A stretch of DNA of 8,619 nt from Natronomonas sp. (GTDB taxonomy: Archaea > Halobacteriota > Halobacteria > Halobacteriales > Haloarculaceae): the NCBI GenBank assembly GCA_007135435.1, contig SLIW01000148.1:1-8619 (forward strand). Reading direction: 5' to 3'. The notes under the pieces are model-generated. The model worked only from the letters and a program-made list of their open reading frames with translations. It had not been told where the DNA came from and did no database searches. The translations under genes were made by a program, and so were the position numbers. Within the stretch, counting starts at the first letter, position 1. Each line of letters begins with the position of its first letter. Shown piece by piece: positions 1-6,028 of the stretch.

Positions 1-141
1 CGCGGCGAAGAGTTCCAGGAGCAGATGGAGTCCCAGATCGACGAGCTCGCCGAGCAGTTCGACGAGCAGCTCGAGACGATCTCGGCCCAGGTCGAGGACG
101 TCACCGAGCAGGTCCAGGACGCCAGCGAGCAGGCCGCGTAA
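1..141 (+). CDS. C-terminal end of an unidentified coiled-coil protein (partial)
   Basis: An open frame enters from the left edge and ends at a TAA stop at 139-141, giving the last 46 residues of a protein. They are rich in Glu, Gln and Asp, with no Cys, Pro or aromatic residue other than two Phe. Hydrophobic residues fall at positions 9, 13, 16, 20, 24, 27, 31, 34 and 38 of the fragment. This is a 3-4 spacing typical of an amphipathic coiled coil, so the C-terminus is probably one long oligomerising helix. Nothing here identifies a family: phasin-like granule proteins, small haloarchaeal coiled-coil proteins and chemotaxis-type helices all look similar at this length. The gene converges on the multicopper oxidase gene across a repeat-containing spacer. 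Coding is supported by the heptad pattern and typical haloarchaeal composition; function is unknown. Confidence 0.75.
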   Translation, partial: RGEEFQEQMESQIDELAEQFDEQLETISAQVEDVTEQVQDASEQAA

Positions 142-487
142 GCCGACACCCCGACACCCACACTTCTTTCGCGCACCAACGACCCGTGAGCGGCTGCACC
201 GGTGGGGACCGCAGTGACGGGACGCGTCACGTACCCATTCGTCGAATCGACCGGACGAACCGGGTAACGAACGACCGCTTCATGAACCACCTCCGATCGT
301 CCAGCCTCCGCTCGTGCAGCCTCCGCTCATCTCGACTCCTCCCGACCCGACTCCGCTCGTCCCGCACCCGCCCGTCCCGCACCCGCCCGTCCCACCTCCG
401 CCCGACCCGCCTCCGCTTGTCCCGACTCCGCTCGTCCAGCCTCCGCTCGTCCCGCCACTGTTCGGCTCGACCCCTCTATACACCCCC
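142..487. other. Spacer between convergent genes
   Basis: This 346-nt stretch separates the stop of the plus-strand coiled-coil gene from the stop of the minus-strand oxidase gene. It has a short pyrimidine-rich run (CTTCTTT at 163-169) that could help end plus-strand transcription, an 8-bp palindrome GACGCGTC at 221-228, and then the 15-bp tandem repeat array at 290-454. A TATA-like core lies at 475-483 beside the oxidase stop. Frames stay open across the array on both strands because the unit length is a multiple of three and the DNA is GC-rich. I do not accept any of them as genes. Confidence 0.6.
290..454. repeat. 15-bp tandem repeat array, 11 copies
   Basis: Eleven contiguous 15-bp units run without a gap, starting at 290, 305, 320, 335, 350, 365, 380, 395, 410, 425 and 440. 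The plus-strand consensus is about CCTCCGCTCGTCCCG, with variants at several positions (for example CACCCGCCCGTCCCG twice in a row at 365 and 380). The pairs at 305/320 and 425/440 are closest to the consensus, and the middle units are the most diverged. A further 15 nt at 455-469 fit the period only loosely. The array lies wholly between two convergent genes. Read on the minus strand, one frame gives a Gly/Ser/Thr pentapeptide pattern (GTSGG-like); on the plus strand one gives LRSSR-like and another PPLVP-like units. The periodicity is seen directly; any role is unknown. Confidence 0.9.
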
Positions 488-1705
488 TCAGTGGTCGTGG
501 TCACCGTCCCCGTCGTCCATCTCGTGTCCGGCCGCCTCCATGAGGTCGGCGAAGATGTCGTCCGACATCGCCTCCTCGTAGACGATCGCGGTGAGCATCC
601 CGCCCGGGTAGATCTCGCCGTTGCGGACGTGGTCGACCTTGTGGCAGTGGACGGGGTAGATCCCCGGGTCGGCGTCGGTCGCGAGCTCGATCGTGTAGCG
701 CTCGGCGGGCCCGACGGTGATCACGTCGCGGTCGTACTGGAGTCCCTCGGGGACGACGCTCCCGTCGTGTTCGACCACCCGGAAGCGGTGGTTGTGGGGG
801 TGCATCGCGTGGGACTCGAAGCCCGCGTTGACGAGGTGGACCCGCAGGGTCTCGTCCTCGTCGACGATCATCGGCGAGCCGACCTCCGGGTTCAGCGAGT
901 CCGGCGCCGCCTTGCCGTTGACCGTGAAGGCGTCCGGGTTCCGATCCTGGAGGGAGTAGTCGACGTCACCGCCGCCCCAGCGGCGCGAGAGGCGGGTGTC
1001 CCACTCCTTGACCGTCAGGAACTGCTCGTGGTCCGCCGGCTCGTAGCCCTCGGGATCGATCCGGAGGATGCCGTACATGCCCATCTCCATGTGCCAGGGG
1101 GTGTTGTAGTGGCAGTGGTAGAGGTGCGTCCCAGGGACGTTCGCCGGGATGGTGTAGGTGTGGGTCTCCCCCGCCGCCACCGTGATCCCCGAGGTCTCGC
1201 CGGTTCCGTCGTCCTCCCAGGCGACGCGGACGCCGTGGGCGTGGAAGGTGTGCGGCTTGGTGCTCTCGGTGTTGTCGAGGGTGATCGCCAGCTCCTGGCC
1301 CTCGGTCGCCCGCAGGACCGGTCCCGGGACGCTGGGCGTCCCGTCGTCGGCCGCCCACGCCCAGACCTCTGGGAGGACGATGGGGTCACCCATGCGCTCG
1401 CTCGCCTTGACGTCGTGACGCGCGTGTACCGTCCGCAGCGTCACCTCACCACCACGCTCGTCGAGGTCGACGACCTCCACCGGCCCGGTCGGGGGCAGAT
1501 CCGAGACGACCCCGTCCTCGTCGGCCGGCTCGTCGTCGGTCCCCTCCTCGTCGTCCGCCCCTCTGGACTCCTCGTCGCCGACCGTCTCCGTGGCCGAGAC
1601 GCATCCCCCGAGGGCGAGCGCCACGCCCCCGACGCCGGCGGTACGGACGAACGTGCGGCGTGACAGATCGCTGGACTGCTCGACGATGTGTGCTGACTCT
1701 CGCAT
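488..1705 (-). CDS. Two-domain multicopper oxidase, Tat-exported lipoprotein
   Basis: The 405-residue protein is predicted to be an extracytoplasmic copper-dependent oxidase anchored by lipid. Its N-terminus has a twin-arginine motif (SRRTFV, 15-20), a hydrophobic stretch and a lipobox LGGC ending at Cys35, then an acidic linker to about residue 70. The first cupredoxin domain carries HAHG at 155-158 and HCH at 197-199, followed by His205 and Met210. The second carries HAMHPHNH at 299-306 and HCHKVDH at 353-359. Together these match the four His motifs of the trinuclear cluster plus type-1 copper ligands. It is shorter than three-domain laccases and lacks the HCAPP motif of NirK, so nitrite reductase is unlikely; the substrate is unknown. 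The tail ends in a His/Asp cluster (DGDHDH). I chose the ATG at 1705 because a TATA-like box is centred 29 nt upstream, fitting a leaderless transcript. An in-frame ATG at 1732, preceded by GGAG, is the alternative. Confidence 0.9.
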   Translation of the reverse strand: MRESAHIVEQSSDLSRRTFVRTAGVGGVALALGGCVSATETVGDEESRGADDEEGTDDEPADEDGVVSDLPPTGPVEVVDLDERGGEVTLRTVHARHDVKASERMGDPIVLPEVWAWAADDGTPSVPGPVLRATEGQELAITLDNTESTKPHTFHAHGVRVAWEDDGTGETSGITVAAGETHTYTIPANVPGTHLYHCHYNTPWHMEMGMYGILRIDPEGYEPADHEQFLTVKEWDTRLSRRWGGGDVDYSLQDRNPDAFTVNGKAAPDSLNPEVGSPMIVDEDETLRVHLVNAGFESHAMHPHNHRFRVVEHDGSVVPEGLQYDRDVITVGPAERYTIELATDADPGIYPVHCHKVDHVRNGEIYPGGMLTAIVYEEAMSDDIFADLMEAAGHEMDDGDGDHDH

Positions 1706-1729
1706 GCACGAGCCGAGGGGGTGGACTCG

Positions 1730-1737
1730 CATGTAAA
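1730..1737 (-). promoter_or_regulatory. TATA-like box of the multicopper oxidase gene
   Basis: On the minus strand the sequence GTTTACAT covers this point, the only AT-rich patch in the GC-rich region just upstream of the oxidase. Its centre is 29 nt before the ATG at 1705, so the expected start of transcription would fall at or within two bases of that ATG. There is no Shine-Dalgarno sequence directly before that ATG. This agrees with the leaderless arrangement common in haloarchaea. The assignment is an inference from spacing. Confidence 0.5.
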
Positions 1738-1751
1738 CTCCAGCCGCGTCC

Positions 1752-1774
1752 CAGTTCCCGGGACACGGGAAGTG
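1752..1774. promoter_or_regulatory. Imperfect palindrome upstream of the oxidase promoter, possible operator
   Basis: Nine-base arms CAGTTCCCG and CGGGAAGTG surround a 5-nt centre and pair with one mismatch; the inner six bases (TTCCCG / CGGGAA) pair perfectly. The element starts 15 nt upstream of the TATA-like box, roughly 45-70 nt before the likely transcription start. An activator or dimeric regulator could bind there. A metal-responsive regulator would make sense for a copper enzyme, but no known site is recognised. Confidence 0.35.
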
Positions 1775-1799
1775 TTGGCACGCGGCTCGGGCAACTGAC

Positions 1800-1831
1800 C
1801 TCCAGCCGAGAGATCCATCTCCAGCCGAGAG
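1800..1831. repeat. Pair of 13-bp direct repeats upstream of the oxidase
   Basis: CTCCAGCCGAGAG occurs at 1800-1812 and again at 1819-1831, 19 nt apart start to start. A shorter copy of its first nine bases (CTCCAGCCG) lies at 1738-1746 beside the TATA-like box. The repeats lie in non-coding sequence upstream of the oxidase gene and could be protein-binding sites or short duplications. Confidence 0.5.
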
Positions 1832-1907
1832 GCGCACCAGGCGGCCCACGCCGGGCCGCGCTCCCGTCGTGAGTTCGCCGGTGTCGCGGCAGTCGAAAGC
1901 CGGCTGT

Positions 1908-1935
1908 CGATAACCGGCCGCCGATAACCGGCCGC
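1908..1935. repeat. Tandem 14-bp repeat downstream of the antiporter operon
   Basis: Two perfect adjacent copies of CGATAACCGGCCGC occupy 1908-1921 and 1922-1935, preceded by a related AGCCGGCTGTCGA stretch. They lie 63-90 nt beyond the stop of the last antiporter gene and about 200 nt upstream of the oxidase start. The spacer 1706-1997 contains no open frame I would accept and no T-rich terminator. The repeat is seen directly; its function, if any, is unknown. Confidence 0.6.
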
Positions 1936-1997
1936 AGATAGCAGTTTCACGCCGGTGAGACGAATCACGCGAGCGACGCTCTCCTTCGTCGGAGGCC

Positions 1998-3833
1998 CTA
2001 CAGCAGCAACAGGACGAGCAGCGCACCGAACAGTGCCGCCGTCACGAGCAAGACGCTCGTGCCGACCGAGGCGCGCAGGCTGACCGACGCGGTGCCGCGG
2101 CCCCGCGGCAGGTCCTCGACCGCGACGCCTGGTACCGACTCCAGCATCCGGTAGGCGTATCGTCCCGGCGCGGTCCCGACCCGCATCGACGCGGCGGCGC
2201 TCGCCATGACGACGCGGTCGACGGCCGCCCAGAGCTCGGTGACGCCCCAGACGAGCCCGCGGCCGACGTAGAACGCCGCCGGGAACAGCCAGCGCTCGAC
2301 GTCCGGGACCCACGCCAGTGCGGTGATCGGTGCCCGGAGGCTGAAGAACGCGACGAAGCCGACCACCAGGAGGATGACGCCCTCGGTGAGGTGGCCCGTC
2401 GAGAACGGATCGGCCGCGGCGGCGACCGCGTCGGTGTACGGCAGGAGGTCGTAGAACGCTCCGTGGGCGAAGCCGTAGGCGATGCAGAACGCGCCGACGG
2501 CGAGCATCGCGACGGTCTGGCCGGGGGTGGCGTCGCGCGGCTCGATCGTGTTCTCGCCGTGGAAGAAGATGTAGTAGCCGAGCTTGATGAACGACATGAA
2601 CGTCCCGACCGCGCCGACGATGAGCAGCCACCACAGCAGGTCCTCGCCGAGCGCCAGCGTGAGGACGTCGAGCTCGTGGGCCGCGTCCAGCACCATCCCC
2701 TTGGAGACGAAGCCGTTGGTGCCCGGAACGGCGGTAATGGAGGCGGCGCCGACGACGTAGGCGACGAACGTCAGCGGCATCACGTTCCACAGCCCGCCGA
2801 GCTTCTTGATGTTCTCCTCCTGGGTGCGGTAGATGACGACGCCGACGGCCATGAACAGCAGCGCCTTGTAGAGGATGTTGTTGAAGGCGTGGGCGAGCCC
2901 CGCCGCGGCGGCGAACCCGCCGCCGTAGTCGCCGGCCATGAACGCCAGGCCGATGCCCGCCAGCATGTAACCCACCTGGGCCTGGATGTGGTACGACAGC
3001 AGCCGACGGGGGTCGTACTGCACCAGGGCGAAGAAGACGCCGTAGACCGCCATCGCGCCGCCGATGTAGGCCAGCCAGAGGCCGCCCTCGGGGAAGGCGC
3101 GGTGCATGACGAGGACGGCGGTCTTCGTGGTGAACACCGACAGGAACACGGAGGCGGCGAAGTGGGGCCGCGGGTAGGTGTCGGGGATCCACGAGTGCAG
3201 CAGGATGAACCCGCAGTTGATGCCGATGCCCAGCGCCGCCAGCAGCGCCACCGTGCTGCCGAAGGGCCCCTCCTGTGCGCCGTGGATGCCCTCGAGCGCG
3301 GTGTAGAGGAACGAGCCGACCTCCACGTAGTGGAATACCACCGCGCCAAGGAGGATCGTCCCGCCGATGCCGTGGAAGATGGCGTAGCGGTAGCCCGCCC
3401 GGACCGCCGCGCCGCCGTAGTGCCACACGAGCAGCGTGGAGGTGACCGCCATCAGCTCCCAGAAGAAGATCATCGTCAGCCAGTCGCCCGCGAAGACGAC
3501 GCCGGCGGTGCTCGCGACGTACGACATCGCGAATCCGGTCATGACCCGCGGCGCGTCGCTCGCGTAGGCGTACACGACCGCGGCGGTCGCGAGGATGGCG
3601 ATGCCGACCGCGAAGAGCCGCGAGGGGCCGTCGACGTTGAGGAAGACCACCTCGAACCCCAGGAAGACCGTCTCGGCGTACGTCCCCTCGGGGAGCAGGT
3701 ACCCCTGGAGGCCGACGGCCAAGGTGGCGGCCGCGGCGACCAGGTGGCCGGCCAGCCGCGGCAGGACGACGACGGCGAACGCCGCGAGCAGAAGGTAGAC
3801 GAACGGGGGGATCGCGGCGACCGGCTCCAGCAT
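1998..3833 (-). CDS. Third proton-channel subunit of the Mrp/Mnh-type antiporter (D3)
   Basis: This 611-residue, highly hydrophobic membrane protein belongs to the proton-conducting transporter family shared by MrpA, MrpD, NuoL, NuoM and NuoN, and should form one ion-translocating module of the complex. The TM5 glutamate is present (FFWEL, Glu126). So are the LHSWIPD loop (His213-), the TM8 lysine (TTKTAV, Lys237), a TM10-region lysine (LYKALLF, Lys323) and the TM12 lysine (FVSKGM, Lys378). The TM7 lysine, seven residues before the H-x-W motif in its two paralogues, is Asn206 here. Beyond the 14-helix core region the protein has a long C-terminal part with a helix at 484-500 and a final hydrophobic helix at 590-611. 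The ATG follows the D2 stop by 2 nt, with GGAGGTG at 3845-3851 upstream. It is the last gene of the operon. Assigning it specifically as MrpA-like or MrpD-like is not safe. Confidence 0.92.
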   Translation of the reverse strand: MLEPVAAIPPFVYLLLAAFAVVVLPRLAGHLVAAAATLAVGLQGYLLPEGTYAETVFLGFEVVFLNVDGPSRLFAVGIAILATAAVVYAYASDAPRVMTGFAMSYVASTAGVVFAGDWLTMIFFWELMAVTSTLLVWHYGGAAVRAGYRYAIFHGIGGTILLGAVVFHYVEVGSFLYTALEGIHGAQEGPFGSTVALLAALGIGINCGFILLHSWIPDTYPRPHFAASVFLSVFTTKTAVLVMHRAFPEGGLWLAYIGGAMAVYGVFFALVQYDPRRLLSYHIQAQVGYMLAGIGLAFMAGDYGGGFAAAAGLAHAFNNILYKALLFMAVGVVIYRTQEENIKKLGGLWNVMPLTFVAYVVGAASITAVPGTNGFVSKGMVLDAAHELDVLTLALGEDLLWWLLIVGAVGTFMSFIKLGYYIFFHGENTIEPRDATPGQTVAMLAVGAFCIAYGFAHGAFYDLLPYTDAVAAAADPFSTGHLTEGVILLVVGFVAFFSLRAPITALAWVPDVERWLFPAAFYVGRGLVWGVTELWAAVDRVVMASAAASMRVGTAPGRYAYRMLESVPGVAVEDLPRGRGTASVSLRASVGTSVLLVTAALFGALLVLLLL

Positions 3834-3835
3834 GG

Positions 3836-6028
3836 CTACGGCGCCACCTCCGTGCCCGCGAGGACGCTCCGGACGATGACCTCGATGAGCTCGAGGAACA
3901 CCACCTGGTGGGGGACGATCCCGACGAGGATGGCGCCGGTCACCGACGCGATGATCGGCCCGAGCATGAACCAGGTGGTCTCCCTCCCGCGGAGCGCCTC
4001 CCGGGTGGTGAGCCGCCGCCAGCCACCTGGCGGCGGGCCGCCGTGGTGGTGCTCGCCGTGGTGCTCCTCCTCGACGTGGTGGCGCGGCGTGGGCTCGTCC
4101 TCGTCCGCGGGCGAGGCCGGCGCCTCGTCGTCGCCCGTGACCTCCTCCGGGACGGCGTGGTCCGTCCGGTCGTCGGGCCGTTCGATCTCCTCCGCGTGTT
4201 CGGTCTCGTCCGGTCGGTCGATCTCCTCGGACTGGTCGGTCTCCTCCGGTCGGTCGACCTCCTCGGAGTGATCGGCCTCCTCGGAGTGATCGGCCTCCTC
4301 GGAGTGATCGGCCTCGTCGGCGGCAACGTGGTCGCTCGGGTTCCGATCGACCGCGTACTCCCCGTCGATGCGAGGCGCCGGCTCGCTGTAGTCCCGACGG
4401 CCGGTGGTCCCGGAGAAGTCCGGGCGCAGGTCGGCCGGGTCGACCTCGGCGTCCTCTACGTCTTCCTCGTCTCCCTCGTCTCCCTCGTCTTCCTCGTCGT
4501 CCTCGTCGTCCTCGGCATCCTGCAAGTCATCCTTTGCATCCTCGGCATCCACCGTATCGTCCTCGTCGTCCACCGGCCGACCACCGTCGGCCGCCACCGC
4601 GCCGTCGCCGGCGTCCGTCAGCAGCGACCGCGGCTCGCCACCCGGGTCGAAGTCGACGAGCGGCTTCGCGTCGTGGGCGTCCTCCGCCTCGAAGAACGCC
4701 GTGTAGACCACCGGCCAGAAGTAGACGACGTTGAGGACGCCCGACACGAGGAGCGCGCCGGCGAGGTAGTAGCCGACGGGCGTGAAGGCGCCGCCCATCT
4801 CGAGGCCTCCGATGAGGAGGTAGTACTTCGAGACGAAGCCGGCGAACAGCGGCATCCCCGCCATGCCGGCGGCGGCGAGGCCGAAACAGCCCAGCGTCAC
4901 GGGCATCCGCTTGCCGATGCCGGCCATCTTCGAGATGTAGTCGGTGTGGGTCTCGACGTGGATGGCGCCGGCACAGAAGAACAGCGCCAGCTTCATGAAC
5001 GCGTGGGCGGGGATGTGCAGCAGCGCGCCGATGAGGCCGTACCAGCCGAAGATCCCCAGCCCGAGCACGATGTAGCTCAGCTGCGAGACCGTGGAGTAGG
5101 CGAGCCGCTGCTTGAGGTGGTCCTTGCGGATGGCGATGATCGACGCCGCCAGGAGGGTGAACGCCGCCAGCGAGGAGATGGCGACGCCCATCCCGATCTC
5201 GAAGGCCAGCTCTGGCCCGAAGACGTCCAGGGTCACGCGGGCGACGCCGAAGGCACCGGACTTGACGACCGCCACGGCGTGCAGGAGCCCGGAGACGGGC
5301 GTCGGCGCGACCATCGCGACGGGCAGCCACTGGTGCAGCGGCATCAGGCCGGCCTTGACGCCGAAGCCGACCGCGAGCAGCAGGTACGCCACCTGGACGA
5401 TGTAGGGGTCCGCGGCGGCGATCTCGGCGAGGCCCTCGATACCACCCGGGGTGAACGTCACCGTCCCGACCAGCCAGAAGACGAGCACCGTCCCGGCGAG
5501 CACGAGGACCCCACCGCCGAACATCGTGTACGCGAGGTACTTTCGGCCACCGCTGCGGGCCTCGTCGGTCTCGTCGTGGGCGACGAGCGGGTAGGTCGCG
5601 ATCGAGAGCAGCTCGTAGAAGATGAAGATGGTCACCAGGTTGCCGGCGAAGGCGATGCCCATCGTCGCCGACAGCGACATCGCGAACGACGCGAAGTAGC
5701 GCGTCTGGCCGTGCTCGTTCAGCCCGCGCATGTAGCCGATGCTGTAGAACGACGTGATGATCCACAGCCCGCTGGCGAGGAACGCGAAGAGCATCCCCAG
5801 CGGGTCCGCCCGGAGGACGAACTCGATGCCGGCGACGAACTCGCCGGTCGTGAAGGTGTAGGTCTCGCCCGCGAGCACCCCGGGGAGCATCGAGGCGACG
5901 ATGGCGAACTTCGCGACGGCGACCACGATGGTCACCGCCTCCCGGAGGTTCGGCCGCCGGTGGAAGGCGAAGATCCCGAACATCCCGAGGAACGACACCA
6001 GTACGGCGTACAGCGGGTAGTAGTCCAT
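3836..6028 (-). CDS. Second proton-channel subunit of the Mrp/Mnh-type antiporter (D2), with giant acidic/His-rich insertion
   Basis: This 730-residue protein has the complete set of charged residues of the proton-channel family: Glu139 in TM5 (FYEL), Lys225 in TM7, His232 in LHQWLP, His250, Lys256 in TM8 (VVKSGAF), Lys346 (FMKLALF) and Lys401 (FVSKYYL). The run APTPVSGLLHA (241-251) is typical of NuoL/MrpA-like members. Residues 1 to about 447 and 684-706 are membrane core. Between them lies a hydrophilic insertion of about 230 residues. It contains a Glu/Asp block (about 484-530), eight acidic hexads (572-619) and a His-rich cluster (649-662), making the protein far longer than the usual 450-550. 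The ATG overlaps the D1 stop by one base, and GGAGGTG at 6034-6040 gives a 5-nt spacing, so the start is firm. The frame is continuous through the insertion, and the last helix resumes after it, so this is not a fusion error or frameshift. Confidence 0.93.
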   Translation of the reverse strand: MDYYPLYAVLVSFLGMFGIFAFHRRPNLREAVTIVVAVAKFAIVASMLPGVLAGETYTFTTGEFVAGIEFVLRADPLGMLFAFLASGLWIITSFYSIGYMRGLNEHGQTRYFASFAMSLSATMGIAFAGNLVTIFIFYELLSIATYPLVAHDETDEARSGGRKYLAYTMFGGGVLVLAGTVLVFWLVGTVTFTPGGIEGLAEIAAADPYIVQVAYLLLAVGFGVKAGLMPLHQWLPVAMVAPTPVSGLLHAVAVVKSGAFGVARVTLDVFGPELAFEIGMGVAISSLAAFTLLAASIIAIRKDHLKQRLAYSTVSQLSYIVLGLGIFGWYGLIGALLHIPAHAFMKLALFFCAGAIHVETHTDYISKMAGIGKRMPVTLGCFGLAAAGMAGMPLFAGFVSKYYLLIGGLEMGGAFTPVGYYLAGALLVSGVLNVVYFWPVVYTAFFEAEDAHDAKPLVDFDPGGEPRSLLTDAGDGAVAADGGRPVDDEDDTVDAEDAKDDLQDAEDDEDDEEDEGDEGDEEDVEDAEVDPADLRPDFSGTTGRRDYSEPAPRIDGEYAVDRNPSDHVAADEADHSEEADHSEEADHSEEVDRPEETDQSEEIDRPDETEHAEEIERPDDRTDHAVPEEVTGDDEAPASPADEDEPTPRHHVEEEHHGEHHHGGPPPGGWRRLTTREALRGRETTWFMLGPIIASVTGAILVGIVPHQVVFLELIEVIVRSVLAGTEVAP
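4172..4315 (-). repeat. 18-bp repeats encoding eight acidic hexads inside D2
   Basis: Three perfect 18-bp copies (plus-strand CTCGGAGTGATCGGCCTC) lie at 4262-4279, 4280-4297 and 4298-4315. Five diverged copies continue the same 18-nt period down to 4172. They encode eight hexapeptides, E-[A/V/T/I]-[D/E]-[H/R/Q]-[S/P/A]-[E/D], at residues 572-619 of D2. The perfect copies all sit at the N-terminal end of the block, pointing to recent duplication there. Confidence 0.9.

Noticed and set aside
290..454. CRISPR array
   Set aside because: The units are contiguous 15-bp copies with no unique spacers of 30-40 bp between them.
186..581. Plus-strand frame of 131 codons rich in LRSS units
   Set aside because: It is made mostly of the 15-bp repeat array read in one frame and runs into the oxidase gene on the opposite strand. 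The composition (Arg/Ser-rich, basic) is unlike haloarchaeal proteins.
314..1663. Long plus-strand frame of 449 codons opposite the oxidase
   Set aside because: The opposite strand encodes a clear multicopper oxidase with all copper motifs. This frame is a GC-rich shadow, full of Val, Asp and Arg with no recognisable domain.
488..1705. Nitrite reductase NirK
   Set aside because: The type-1 motif HCAPP is absent; instead HCH motifs typical of laccase-like trinuclear centres occur in both domains.
1971..1994. Terminator hairpin after the antiporter operon
   Set aside because: Only short inverted repeats are present (GAGCG-A-CGCTC, and CTCC/GGAG with a 6-nt loop) and there is no following T-run on the minus strand.
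488..2026. Extending the oxidase upstream to 2026
   Set aside because: The extra N-terminus would bury the Tat signal more than 100 residues inside the protein and overlap the end of D3. The Tat motif, TATA-like box and spacing favour a start at 1705.
1441..3426. Minus-strand frame of 661 codons spanning D3, the spacer and the oxidase start
   Set aside because: It overlaps two well-supported genes in another frame, and its sequence is an Arg/Pro/Gly-rich out-of-frame product.
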